DNA from: Phaseolus vulgaris
Lineage: Eukaryota; Streptophyta; Magnoliopsida; Fabales; Fabaceae
Direction: 5' to 3'
Assembly: GCF_000499845.2 (NCBI RefSeq)
Contig: NC_023755.2
Span: 29,892,217-29,956,216, forward strand
Length of the DNA: 64,000 nucleotides
In this document: in pieces, positions 33,942 to 49,800 of the stretch
Numbering within the stretch: position 1 is the first letter of the stretch
How the letters are laid out: every line of letters begins with the position of its first letter
Made by a program: the position numbers and the translations under genes
The notes under the pieces: model-generated
What the model was told of the DNA's origin: nothing
What the model saw: the letters and a program-made list of their open reading frames with translations, nothing else
Databases searched by the model: none

Positions 33942-36900
33942 CCCTCCCTTAAACTCATGGTTGGATTGGGAACAACTTTGAGTTTATGACGTACATGAAG
34001 AAAAGTAGAACCAGAGACGGGCTTGGTGAGAGGATCAGCCACTTGAAAACATCCAGGAATATGAACCACACGTTTTTGTACATTGTCTTTAACAAAGTGG
34101 AGATCAAGCTCAAAATGCTAGGACTTGGAGTGCATGACTAGGTTTGCACTTAAAAGGACAGCTCCAAGATTGTTAGAATAAATCTGAGGAGGTGGTGTTT
34201 GTATGTGAAGTTCGTGAAGAAGAGATTTAAGCCATAGAATCTCAGTCATGACAGCTACAATTACTCTATATTCAGCCTCTGTACTACTTCGAGAAGCAGT
34301 TTTCTGTTTGTGTGTTGACCAGGAGATGAGATTTGAACCCAAATAGACGCAAAAACCAGAGGTGGACTTTCGATCATCAGGATCTGCACCCTAATCAGCA
34401 TCAGAGAAGGCTTTGATGAAGGAAGAGGATTGTTGATGTAAAAGAAGACCATGATCAATTGTTCCAGCTAAATACCGAAGGATACGCTTTACAGATTGCC
34501 AATGATGAAGTTGAGAAGAATGCATAAACTGAGCAACCTTATTGACGAAGTATGAAAGTTCAGGACGTGTGACAAGTAGATACTGAAGAGTACCCACGAC
34601 GGAGCGATAAAGAGTTGGATCACTGAATATTTCTGAGGAATTCTGTTGGAGGCGAGTGTTGGAAACCATAGGAGTGGGATAAGGTTTAGAAGCCAACATG
34701 TTTGTATGTTGTAGAAGCTCACGTATGTATTGAGATTGGGACAAATGCATGTTCCCACTTGTTGTGTGTGTAATTTGGATGCCTAAAAAATGATGTAGGG
34801 GACCCAAATCCTTCAAAGGAAAAAAGGAATGAAGGTTAGAAATAAGAGAGGAAATTTCAGTGTTAAAAGATCTAGTGATTAGAATGTCATCAACATAAAC
34901 TAATACAAAAAGAGATGAGGTAGAAGTATATTTAACAAAAAGAGATGTATCACTCTTAGTGGGATTAAAACCAAGATGAAAAAGAGTGGTACTTAACTTA
35001 AGGAACCAGGATCGAGGCGCCTGTTTCAAACCATAGATGGCTTTGTTAAGTTGACAGACAAGGTGCGGTGTAGTGGTGTTAAAACCTGGTGATTGTTGCA
35101 TGAAGACACATTCTTGTAGGTCGCCGTTTAGGAAGGTATTATTGATGTCAATTTGTCGTATAGACCAACGAGAGGACACAGCATGTGCCAAAACAAGCCG
35201 AATGGTGGAATAACGGACAACTGGGCTAAAGGTTTCTGCATAATCTATACCAGCTGTTTGATGGAATCCTTTGGAAACAAGACGAGCTTTGCACCATTAA
35301 AGAGAGTTATCTGCATTAAGCTTTCTTTTGTAAATCCATTTACAGCCCACAAGAGGAGCTCCAGGTGGTAGAGGAGTTAACGTCCATGTCTTGTTTGAAA
35401 GAAGAGCATCGTATTCTTCATGCATGGCTTGGAGCCAGACAGGAGAAGCAATAGCTTCTTTGAGAGAGGTGGGAATAAGGGGAAGAGAGGTGACTGCAAC
35501 ATGGTACATCTTTGGTTTGTGAACACCTACCTTTGCACGGGTGACCATAGGGTGTGTATTGGTTGGATTGGCAACAACAGGAATAGAAGGAGGTTCAGAG
35601 TGTGTAGTGTGAGAAGAGAGTCCAGAGAGCCTAAGAGGAAGGTTAGTGGAGGGTGCAGAAGACAAAGTAGAAGGAGTAATAGAAGAGTCATGAGTGACAA
35701 AATGAGTATCATTATCATATAAACTATTATCAATATGGGGAGAATGAATAACAGAAAGAGTTGGAGCAATAGGGGTGGGTACCTGAGCGTTACCTGAGGA
35801 AATCACAGATTTACCAGCATGATCTTTGTATGGAAAAGTCTTTTCATCGAACACAACATGACGTGAGACAATAGTCTTTCCATCTTGAGTAAGACAAATG
35901 TAACCTACATGACGTATACTATATCCAAGAAACAAGCAACAAGTAGAACGAAAAGCAAATTTATATTGATTGTAAGGACACAAGTTAGGATAACATGCAC
36001 ACCCAAACACCTTGAATTTCTTGTAATTTGGTTGACGTTTAAACAACATATTATAAGGATTATCACCTTTAAGAACATTTGTAGGGAGGACATTGATGGT
36101 ATGAACCGTAGCAACAAAAGCCTCAACCCAAAACTTAAATGGAAGAGAGGTAGTGCTAAGCAAAGTGAGCCCCATATAAAAGATATGTCGATGTTTCCTT
36201 TCAACGGATCTGTTTTGCTCATGAGTGTAAGGACATGAAAGACGGTGATTAATTCCACATTCTTGAAGATATGAGGTTAAAGAGAGATATTCTTTTGCAT
36301 TTTCATATTGTAAAACATGAATCTTATATCCAGTTTGATTTTCAACAAGGTTTTTAAAAATTTTAATCACATTTTTAACCTGAGACTTATGATGAATAAG
36401 ATATAGCCAAGTAAACTTTGAATACGCATCAACAAACGAGACATAATATCTAGCTCCATTGGAAACCAATACAGAAGCAGAACCCCACACATCAGTGTAA
36501 ATTAATTGTAAGGGTTGAGAATAGGTATAAGCAGAACTAGAAAAAGGAAGTTGGTGGCACTTACCACGCACACAGGAAGAACAAAACACAATATTATTGG
36601 AAACAGATATATCACAAGATGCCAAAATCTTTTTGAGAACGTTAAAACTACAATGTCCAAAACGTTCATGCCATTGATTTACAGAGATAGGCTCAGCAAT
36701 AAAAGACATTGAATGAACAGAACAGGAGGACAAAGAATGAAGATCAGGGAAAATGTACAAGTCGTCTTTAAGATAACCTTGTAGAAGAATACGCTTGGTT
36801 TCTTGATCAAGAACATAACAACTGTTAGAATGAAACTCAAAAATAACATTATTATCACGGCAAAACTTTAAAACACTAAGGAGATTCTTCGTAATTGCTG

Positions 36901-38155
36901 GAACATGGAGAAAATCAGTTAAAAACAGAGGTTTATTTGAAGTAGAGGAACGAAAATTCACAGAACCTATGTGAGATATTAACAAACCTTTTCCATTACC
37001 CATTTTGACAAGATCAGTTCCATCATAGGGTTGCTTGTCAGAGTAAACTGAAGAATTATTTGTTATGTGATGCGTAGCACCGTTGTCCGGGTACCAGAGA
37101 GGGTCATCAACAGAAGAAGGAGCACCCAAAAGAGAGGCAGTGCTTGACGCATTTTCAGAGATGGATAGTTGAGAGAAGTTGGCACTAGGAGATTTAGAAG
37201 CGGATTGATCATACCTATGCCAGCAATGTTTGGCAGAGTGACCAGTCTTTTTGCAGATTTGGCAAGTAATAAGAGTCGTGGACCAAGAATTCGAGGATTG
37301 GGTTTGAGTGAAAGGGGCTCGAAACGAAGAACGCGAACCTGTGGAGTAAGAGGGACGGGAATGACTGCGACCACCACGAGAGGAAGAAAATCAGGGATTC
37401 TGTTTTTCGTTTCTGGCATGTGACGGACGCCAAGTAGCAATAGCGGCAACAGGAGAATAGGAAAGCGGATCCACAGAGCGAGGTTTGGCCAGTCTTTCTT
37501 CTTGAGCTAGCAGTAAAGCCTTTATTTCATTGATGGTGTAGGGTTCGGACCGTGACATAATAGAAGCCACAAAAGGATCATAATCCTCCAAAAGTCCGTG
37601 ACACAATCTGGTCTTCAATGGACACAGAGGAACCAATGGCGGCAAGAGAATCAACGGTGGTCTTTATCTCCAAAAGATATGCACTGACGGAGCGATCTTG
37701 TTTGGGGGTCTTAAGTCGCAAACTAAATTTTTTGATCTGAGCACGCGTGTTAGAAGTGAAATGCGTTTGAAGGGTTTGCCAGATCTCAGACGCAGATTGG
37801 AGGTCAACCATCTTGGTTAAGAAAGGATGTGACATGGATGCCAACATCCAGGCAACTATCAAATTATCTTGTTGTCCATAGAAAAGAAAATCTGGGTTGA
37901 TTTTGGAAGATTTACCTTCCGTGAGTGAGAGAAAACGAGGAGGTACTTGAGAACCTCCAAATATTTTGATAGCAGAAGACCATCAAGCGTGGCAAGGACC
38001 TGCTGTTTCCATAGCAAAAAATTGTCCTCCGCGAGCTTTAAGAAGATGGAAGTGGAGAACTGATGCACAGAAGCGGAAGCGGTGGTTGCTACCATGGTGA
38101 CCGAAGAGGCATGCGTAGGAAAGGAAGAATGAGTGGGGGACGTGGCAGAAAACAT
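33920..38155 (-). pseudogene. Copia gag-pol polyprotein pseudogene
   Basis: Gag starts at 38155 (minus) and shows KLAEDNFLLWKQQVLATLDG. Frameshifts near 37985, 37590 and 37390 break it. The main frame from about 37129 has the protease motif YPDNGATHHIT, then WHERFGHCSFNVLKKIL and the CSSC knuckle of GAG-pre-integrase. In the integrase the first acidic residue (YTDVWG) and the Glu of SVERKHRHI are present, but the usual second Asp is replaced (VLQYENAKEY). Reverse transcriptase contains [12 protein letters not shown]. RNase H shows SWSTHKQKTASRSSTEAEYR. Nonsense codons lie at 35297-35299, 34388-34390 and 34115-34117. The last codons run into the LTR. Confidence 0.92.
33942..33950 (-). other. 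Polypurine tract of the copia element
   Basis: AAGGGAGGG on the minus strand abuts the 3' LTR. Confidence 0.8.
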
Positions 38156-38179
38156 GAGTGACAACAAAAAAGAAAGCTT

Positions 38180-38192
38180 GCTCTTGATACCA
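38180..38192 (-). other. Primer-binding site of the copia element
   Basis: TGGTATCAAGAGC on the minus strand directly follows the 5' LTR and matches the initiator-Met tRNA complement closely. Confidence 0.85.
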
Positions 38193-38335
38193 TGTTATGA
38201 TGAGCACGTGGCCATTATAGAAAACAGAGTAAGTATTATTTATGAATATCGAACTGTTATTTATATATTTACAGAAGGGCAAAAGATATATATATATATA
38301 TATAAAAAAGCAGTTACATAACTGTTGACCTAACA
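38193..38335 (-). repeat. 5' LTR of the copia element
   Basis: Starts TGTTATGATGAGCACGTGG and ends GACCTAACA on the plus strand. It matches the LTR at 33776 with several substitutions and a microsatellite length change. Confidence 0.93.
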
Positions 38336-38546
38336 ATATGTTATAAAATGTGTTTTTAGAATATGTTATGGAAAGAGATTTTCAAAATAAAAGCAACTTA
38401 GATTAAATATTTCGTCGTTTCATCTAATTGATGAGTGCATAAAGAAATTTGAAGGGGTGCAGGAAGGAATACCCCACTAACTTTCAACGTTTTGAGAAAA
38501 AACAAATGGTGAGCCCATTATGAAAATCCCATAATAGTGAGACAAC

Positions 38547-38999
38547 TAGGGGTGGCAAACTGGGGCGAGCCGTGCGGGCCGGTCCACTGGCCGCTGAAAG
38601 AAAACGTGGGGCGGGTTGCTTATTTCAACCCGCTAGCCTGGTTATGCCCGCCCGCATAACCCGCAGTCCGCGCGGGCTAAGTGTAGGGCGGATTGGCCCG
38701 CATAATGCGCATAACTTTAAAATGTATAATTTTTTTTTCTACACCCCCATATTTTCTTCATGTAACCTTATATTTTACATTCCGAAATTTTTAATAACAT
38801 CTTATTACGCATATTTCATAAAAATAATATTATGAGACCATTTACTTAATACATCTAAATAAAAAAAAAATCAAAATTTATATTTAAAATTTTATTTTTT
38901 TAATAAATATGTCTTATTCATGTTGACCCGCAAACTTGTGGACCAACCCTTATGCGGGACGGGCCTATGCGGGGCGGGTCAGCCCGCATTGCTACCCTA
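38547..38999. mobile_element. Non-autonomous hAT-like element with GC-rich ends
   Basis: A 453-bp element with inverted ends TAGGGGTGGCAA and TTGCTACCCTA and a perfect 8-bp duplication GAGACAAC (38539-38546 and 39000-39007). The 8-bp duplication and short inverted ends are typical of the hAT superfamily. Both arms are rich in GGGCGGG, GCCCGC and CGCATAA words, while the centre is AT-rich. There is no transposase. Confidence 0.9.
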
Positions 39000-39007
39000 G
39001 AGACAAC

Positions 39008-40034
39008 TATACTCCAGTTAACAAATTTCCTACATGTGTTCAGACACACTAATTTGTTAGCCCTCGTTTTCTTTTTTTTTATTTATAAAAAACTTCGAAT
39101 TGTTGGTTTTAAATTACTTTTTAACTGAATTTTATAAAAAAAATTGTTAATTTGCTTATGAAGTTTAAAATTGTTACGTAAAAAATAGTGTATGGTTAAT
39201 TTACTTGTCTTTAAGGATAAAAATCCAATCAAGCTAAATCTCACTCTTGCAAAACGTCCTTTTCATGTATAAGAGAAGTTTAAATAGTTTTCATTTTTTT
39301 TTATAATTTCTAATCAAGCTTAATCCCAACACCCATATCTGTTCAAGCTTTAATCCCAACACCCATTTCTATTCAAGCTTATTCCCAACACCCAACGCTT
39401 AATTTCATTTTTAGTTTTCCATCATTTTAATGAGCAACACGATTTTTAAATTTTTGAATTTTTTATCTAGTAAGCTATGTGCATAACAAAAACAGCATAT
39501 TATATTCACAATATGAGCTTTTCTAAAAGAGAAAAATAAGATTAATTCTCCACATTAAAAGTTTACAAATTAACTTCCGTAAGCTAATTTTTATTAAAGC
39601 TTTGGAAGAAAAAAATCCCACCTTCCTTACAGTTGGATTTAACTTGTCTAAAACGAACAAAAATCTTGCTTGGCATTATCGTTTTAGGAAAATCAAAACC
39701 AGATGGTAGGTTACTCTTTTGTTGCGCTAAACCATATTCGATTGTCCAGGAGAACTAAAATGGTTGGAGTTGCTATGAAGAAATTGCTGGTGCTGAAATT
39801 ATTGAAAGGTTATAGAGAGGAACTGCATGAAAAATGACATGGCTCGCATTTGTAGACGTAGATTACTTATGTTAAACGTTCCTCGGTTGCAGAAACACAG
39901 GAGGTACAGACTACAAAATGATAAACTTACATACTAGCATTCACTCATAAAAATAAAACTAGAAACCCTTCTAACAAGAAACTGCAGTTCTGAGTAAATC
40001 GGAAAATGATTCAAGGTGAAAGCCATAATTTGGT
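39008..40034. other. Intergenic DNA and probable 3' UTR of the KARI gene
   Basis: No gene is supported. The short tandem repeat at 39314-39400 is the only structure. The 3' UTR of the minus-strand KARI gene should occupy the last few hundred bases. Confidence 0.5.
39314..39400. repeat. Three-copy tandem repeat of about 30 bp
   Basis: Units start at 39314, 39343 and 39373 and share TCAAGCTT..TCCCAACACCCA. Confidence 0.8.
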
Positions 40035-43669
<3,635 letters not shown>

Positions 43670-43738
43670 TATGTGGAGTAGGGTGTATCAGTTGGGGTGG
43701 AAAGAGGGTTCGATGAATGAAGCCTATATTGGTTGGAT

Positions 43739-43746
43739 TCTTATAG
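43739..43746 (-). promoter_or_regulatory. Possible TATA box of the KARI gene
   Basis: CTATAAG on the minus strand lies about 75 bp upstream of the ATG. A CCAAT-like CCAACCAATAT lies just downstream, so the assignment is uncertain. Confidence 0.3.
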
Positions 43747-43879
43747 TGTGAGCAGGAACTGGAGTGTGCTAAAGTGCGCCCATACGGTGTCGGTAAGAAA
43801 TCTCCACTTCTTTTGTGCTCACGTGTTTGCAAGCGTGCAGAGAGGGTGGGTGAGATTATTTTACTTACAAACATGCTGA

Positions 43880-46658
43880 TAATTTTAATTATGTAGAAGA
43901 ATTTCTATAAATATTAGTTTTGGTTTATTGAAAACATTATCTTATTTTAATTTTCTTGTACAAGTAATTATGCAAAAGCTTCTGTAAACATATTTAAATG
44001 AAGAGAGATAAATTTATTTAATAGATTAGATGTTTTAATATATATTATAAATAAAGTTTACATACTGTTGAATAAGTTTATTTTAAACGTTCTCTATAAT
44101 ATCGCTTTTGTTAACAACTAGTTGGTTTAGTCAAATATCGAATCGACAGTATAATAGAAAACTAAAATAATATGTTGGTGAAATTGAAGAAAGTGAAAGC
44201 AAAGGAATCCTAGGATCATCATTTATGTTGTTGCAGTACAATTTGTATATCCAAATGGAAAGAATGAGAAAGAATATTCGGTGAGATTTTGCTTTGCACC
44301 ATTCTAACACCATCACATATAAGAATCTCTTTATTTTTCATGTGACTTTCATAAAATTATTTTTTATTTAACATAAGTTATAATTGTACTTTTAAGTTTT
44401 AACCTGTTAAAATTCTCATTATTTTTTAATATTGTTTAATTTCTGTTCAATTCATCCACATGTAAATAACTAATTTAAATTTTAATATAATATTTATATC
44501 ATAACAATGAATTATTAGAAATTATAAAATCTCTAATCATCTTTAAACTCTATACCAACCATAGATATTTATACTAATTTTTTTATACAATTGTGTCTTC
44601 TCTTTTAAATAATCATATCAATACAATTCGCATCATTTATGACTAAGCTACATTGATTAGGATAGTCATTCATACTTGATGACATTGATAAATATAAATA
44701 AGGGATATGAAAATTACATATAATGCGATTTCAATCATATATTTTTCAACTAATCTAAACTTTATTATTTATATAAAGATCAATCCAAGGCAATATAAAG
44801 ATTGTACAAAAATAAGCTTTTGAATAAAATGATAAACATCAGTTTATATTTTTCAAAATATCTAAACAATACAAGTATTTGTAAATGTATTATAAGAAAC
44901 TACACTCATATAAAAAATGTTGCCATAAAAAACTTTAGGTACCAAACCTTTAATTAGTAGATCATCTATAGTGTCTTTATGTTTTATGAAAAAATATCTA
45001 TTTAGTTTGCAGAAAGTTGTATTTGAGTGATTTTATAATGCAACATTGAAAAATAACAAGATGCATGATCCATTGATAACAGAATGGTACACACTTAAGT
45101 ATGTATCGAGAATTTCCAAAACAAATGTTATGTTTGGATGTGTACATTAGATTTTCCACTACTCCGTTAATATTTCGTATGTCAATATTTTCAAGGTCAT
45201 TATTTATTATTCAATCACTATTTAAGATTATTTATTAAGATATAAATAAGTTTTTATAACAAATAATATCATGCTTTTCTATTTTTAATAATGTTCCTCA
45301 ATGTAGTATAAAAGAACAAACAAAGTCTAAAAAATATGTTGAAGCATTTACATTGAGTTTAGATATAATATATAAATAATATATACTATGCAGCACACTC
45401 ATATTGATACGAAACATAAATATGTATCATTTCTAAAATGTAGGACATAGATACACGAATCTATATATTATATAATTATAAATTATAGACAATAAAAATT
45501 TATGTATATTATATATGTTTCAGTTTTTTTAGTAGAAAGATGTTTTTCATGACTTATTCAAAAAGATTTGTTCCTTATTTTTATAATCATAATAAAAATT
45601 TATACAATAAGTTTGAGTTTTTAGAAAATTCATGTATTTCTCATTTTTAAAATTGTATTAGGCATGTGCTAGAATTATCATAAATCCAACAAATATTTTT
45701 TGAATTTTACACTTAACTGATACGTATCTTACAAGTGTCAGTGTCTGATACATGTGTCTCACACACAATTTATAACTAATTCATGCCAAATTTAAATTTA
45801 CAAGAAGATTAGATAGGTATAAGATGAGAAAAACTATTCAAGAATTAAAAATATTTTTCCTACAAACAATTTTTAATAAGAATACAATATTATATTAAAC
45901 TTGGTAAAATATGTAAGTGACCATGCCAATTATGTTTTGTTTATCAATAACTTCGTCTTCTTCAATTATTGTGCTGATTTATTTTTCTTCTTTTCTTCCA
46001 AAACCCATGACATTTTGGTAAAGGTTATCTTTTCTTTTTAAAGCAACCAACTAGATATAAAAAATCCAAATAATGGGCCTACGCCCATTTCTTCTTTCTC
46101 TTATTTGTCTTTTGTTGATGAGTATTTCTTTCTCCACCTCTCTCTATAGCTTCTCTATAAATACTTTGAATTATAGAATTCAAATTTCAAATTTTATAAT
46201 ACAGAAATATTTTTTCAAATTTAATTAAAATGTGTGTTTACTTTCTAAATGAGTCAATTCAGAACTTGCTCCTGTATCTAAGATAAATATTTCAAATTAT
46301 TTTACACTATGATTCATGACATTTTTCGAAATATCCAGAAACAAGTTTCATATTGCACAATTTAAAAGGTACACACATTCAATTAATTCCAAATTTTATA
46401 ATCCAGTGAATTTACACAATACCATACCAATAGAAAGACAAAAACTCACTCAAAATACACACCTCCAACTACCACCACTATCATGAATCACCACAAACCG
46501 CTGTCAACCACTTTGCAACTCAATAGCATAGCAACCAACATCGTCACTTTCACCAATGTTTTTACACACTAACACTACTCACTTCCACAACAAAAAATTC
46601 ATATATTTTAATTATTTTTATAAAAAAACTTATAGAAGTGTCAAAAAAATGTACGGAG
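43880..46658. other. AT-rich intergenic DNA
   Basis: I found no gene with coding support, no RNA gene and no complete transposon. Confidence 0.5.
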
Positions 46659-46663
46659 GTGCA

Positions 46664-46787
46664 TATTACCGGACAAAATCATTATTAGACTTAAGTAGAC
46701 TTAATTACAGGAATATAATTACTATTAATGAGTCTATAATTAGACTTAATTAGGGACAGATTGAATAAAATAGAGAATATTCTTTCA
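46664..46787 (+). repeat. 5' LTR of the young copia element
   Basis: Runs from TATTACCGGAC to TTCTTTCA. It has 11 extra bases relative to the 3' LTR, around GAGTCTATAAT. Confidence 0.93.
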
Positions 46788-46800
46788 TGGTATCAGAGCA
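46788..46800 (+). other. Primer-binding site of the young copia element
   Basis: TGGTATCAGAGCA immediately follows the 5' LTR and matches the initiator-Met tRNA complement. Confidence 0.93.
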
Positions 46801-46849
46801 CAAAACTCTGATACCCGACAAACACAAAGCAAAGGCAACTGTGCACAAC

Positions 46850-49800
46850 ATGGCAGATGCACCAGAAAAGAATAATGCCAACAAAGCAGAGCACGAAGGA
46901 GGAGGTGCTAAGAAGACCTACTCGTCATATGATCTCAACGCGAATGACAATCCTGGAAACATAATCACGCAAGTCCAATTGCGCGGAGAAAATTACGACG
47001 AATGGGCAAGAGCAGTAAAGATCTCGCTTCGTGCCCGGAGAGAATGGGGCTTCATTGATGGAACACATATCCAACCAGAGGATGAGGCACCCGACCTTGA
47101 AGATTGGTGGACCGTGCAGTCCATGATTGTATCTTGGATTCTAAACACCATTGAACCAAGCTTACGATCCACAATAGCATATGCTGAGACTGCACATAAC
47201 TTGTGGGAAGACATTAAAGAAAGATTCTCGGTCGTGAATGGACCTAGAATTCAACAACTAAGGTCAGACTTGTCAAGATGCAAGCAGGAGGGAATGGTGG
47301 TGGCAACTTACTTTGGAAAATTGAAGGTCCTTTGGGATGAGCTTGCTAACAGTGACAAAATTTCATCTTGTACGTGTGGTGGATGCAAGTGTGGGATTGG
47401 TGCTCAGTTGGAAAAACGAAGGGAGGAGGAGAAGGTTCATCAACTCCTTATGGGGTTGGATGACGCAAGCTACGGGACAGTAAGATCAAACATTCTGGCC
47501 TCAGATCCATTGCCGTCTCTGAACCGCGTATATGCTATGTTGGTACAAGAAGAAAGAGTGAGAATGATGGTCAAATCAACGGAAGAAAGGGGGTTGGTCG
47601 TGGGTCTCGCGATGCAGGCCAACTACAAAGAAAAAGGGCGTGAAGATATGGTAGAAAAATTAATGACGTGCAGTCATTGCGGTAAAAATGGTCATGACAT
47701 GAAGGGATGCTTCCAATTGATCGGATATCCCGAATGGTGGGGTGACAGACCAAAAAGTGAAGGCAAATGGAACGGCAGGGGATGCCAAGGGATGCGAAAC
47801 AAAGGTAACCCGACACGTGCAAATGTGGCACACGCTAGTGGAAGCAACAGTCAAGCCAACAATGACGACAAGAAACTTGAGATGGCAGGTCTGACCAATG
47901 AACAATGGAAGGTACTAGTTGATATGATCAGCAAACAAAAATCAAATGAATCAGAGAAAATGACTGGTAAGAGCATTTGGGATTTGTGGATTATTGACAG
48001 TGGGGCATCAAACCATATGACCGGGTCACTGGAAAATTTGAGTGAAAAGGAAACTATACAAAGGTGCCCCGTAGGGTTACCCGATGGTGAACGTGTTCTA
48101 GCTTGCGAACAGGGAACAGTGACTCTTGAAGAAGGACTTGAATTGAAAAATGTCCTTTATGTTCCCAAATTAAAATGCAATTTACTTTCAGTACCTCAAT
48201 TGACGGATGAAGAAAATAATTGTGTTGTAACATTCACTGATAAATTGTGTATTATACAGGACCGCACTTCGAGGACGCTGATTGGAGCAGGTGAACGGAA
48301 AGATGGGCTTTATTGGTATCGTGGGGTACGGAAGACTCAAGCATGTCATGTCAAGATGGAAAATCAACTAGCACTTTGGCACCAAAGATTAGGACATCCG
48401 TCATTTCAGATTGTGCAAATGCTTCCTGATATAAGTGGGAAATGTACTCGTGATGAGTTGAATACAGTTTGTGAAGTTTGTGAAAAATCGAAACAAACGA
48501 GAGATAAGTTTTTCTTAAGTGCGCATCAAGCTTTGAATATTTTTGATTTAATTCATTGTGACTTATGGGGTCCTTATAAAACTCCTTCATCCTGTGGTGC
48601 TTCATATTTTTTGATAATTGTGGATGATTGTTCACGGGCAGTTTGGATCTATTTGTTAAAAGAAAAAACAGAGGTATCAGTGACTTTGAAAAAAAATTTC
48701 ACACTCGTTGAGAGGCAATACAACAAATGTGTTAAAATGGTTCGCTCTGACAATGGAACCGAATTCATGTGTCTAAAACACTATTTCATTCAACAAGGTA
48801 TCCTTCACCAAACTTCCTGTGTCGGGACCCCGCAACAAAATGGACGCGTCGAACGCAAGCATCGGCATATTCTGAATGTTGCTCGGTCATTACGGTTTCA
48901 AGGCAATCTTCCCATTAAATTTTGGGGGGAATGCGTTTTGACTGCAGGCTACTTAATCAATCTCACACCATCCTCCATTCTAAAAGGAAAAACCCCTTAT
49001 GAAGTGATCCATGGATGTGTACCCAGCTACGCGCACTTACGAGTATTTGGTTCATTATGTTATGCTCATAATCAAAATAGACAGCGGGATAAATTTGATA
49101 GTCGTAGCCGAAAATGTGTGTTTGTCGGGTATCCATATGGCCAAAAAGGATGGAAATTATTTGATTTGGAAACAGAAACTTTCTTTGTCTCTCGTGATGT
49201 ACATTTTTTCGAAAATAAATTTCCATATTTTGAAGCCAAAAAGATGGACACTGCACCACCATTGCAAATCCCAATTATTGCCAACTTTTTAGAAACTGGA
49301 ACGGACCCACATTTTCTTCATGAAGTTGCCTCCTCAAACCTAGATGAATGCATCGTCAACCAACCCATTGCATCTCCCATCCAAGCCAAGGAGGATGCTA
49401 CCCTCACAGATGACTTCGACCACACTATCAACGACTCCGATCCGTGTATAGAAGCCTCGATGCTACCCGCGGATCCATCGCCGCGTCCGACGGAGACGGC
49501 GTCGTCGGTTTCTTCACCACCGCTGACGGTCGCGGTTCCCCTTGGGCGAGGGCATCGCGCGAAGCTGCCTTCCGTACGGTTACGCGATTTTGTCGCAGCC
49601 ACCACGATACCGTCAAGCCCCTCTGTTCCGTCACCTCCTTCAACAGAATCCTCAGGTGTTTCGTATCCTATACATGATTTTGTGAATTGTGATTCCTTTT
49701 CTAACCATCATCAAAGTTTTCTTGCCTCTTTACACACCGAGCAGGAACCCCTGTTCTTTTCTCAAGCAGTCTGAGAACCCCGGTGGCGTGATGCTATGGC

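Larger units (their letters stand above)
33776..38335 (-). mobile_element. Nearly complete Ty1/copia retrotransposon
   Basis: A 4560-bp element with short LTRs (33776-33941 and 38193-38335) and a perfect ATATG duplication at 33771-33775 and 38336-38340. The primer-binding site, gag, protease, integrase, reverse transcriptase, RNase H and purine tract follow in copia order on the minus strand. The polyprotein carries frameshifts in gag and three nonsense codons in pol, so this copy is inactive. Confidence 0.95.

Noticed and set aside
35420..35722. Plus-strand frames opposite the copia polyprotein
   Set aside because: Antisense shadows of the integrase region.
39314..39400. Regularly spaced repeats considered as a CRISPR array
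   Set aside because: Direct tandem units without unique spacers, in a plant nuclear context. It is a minisatellite.
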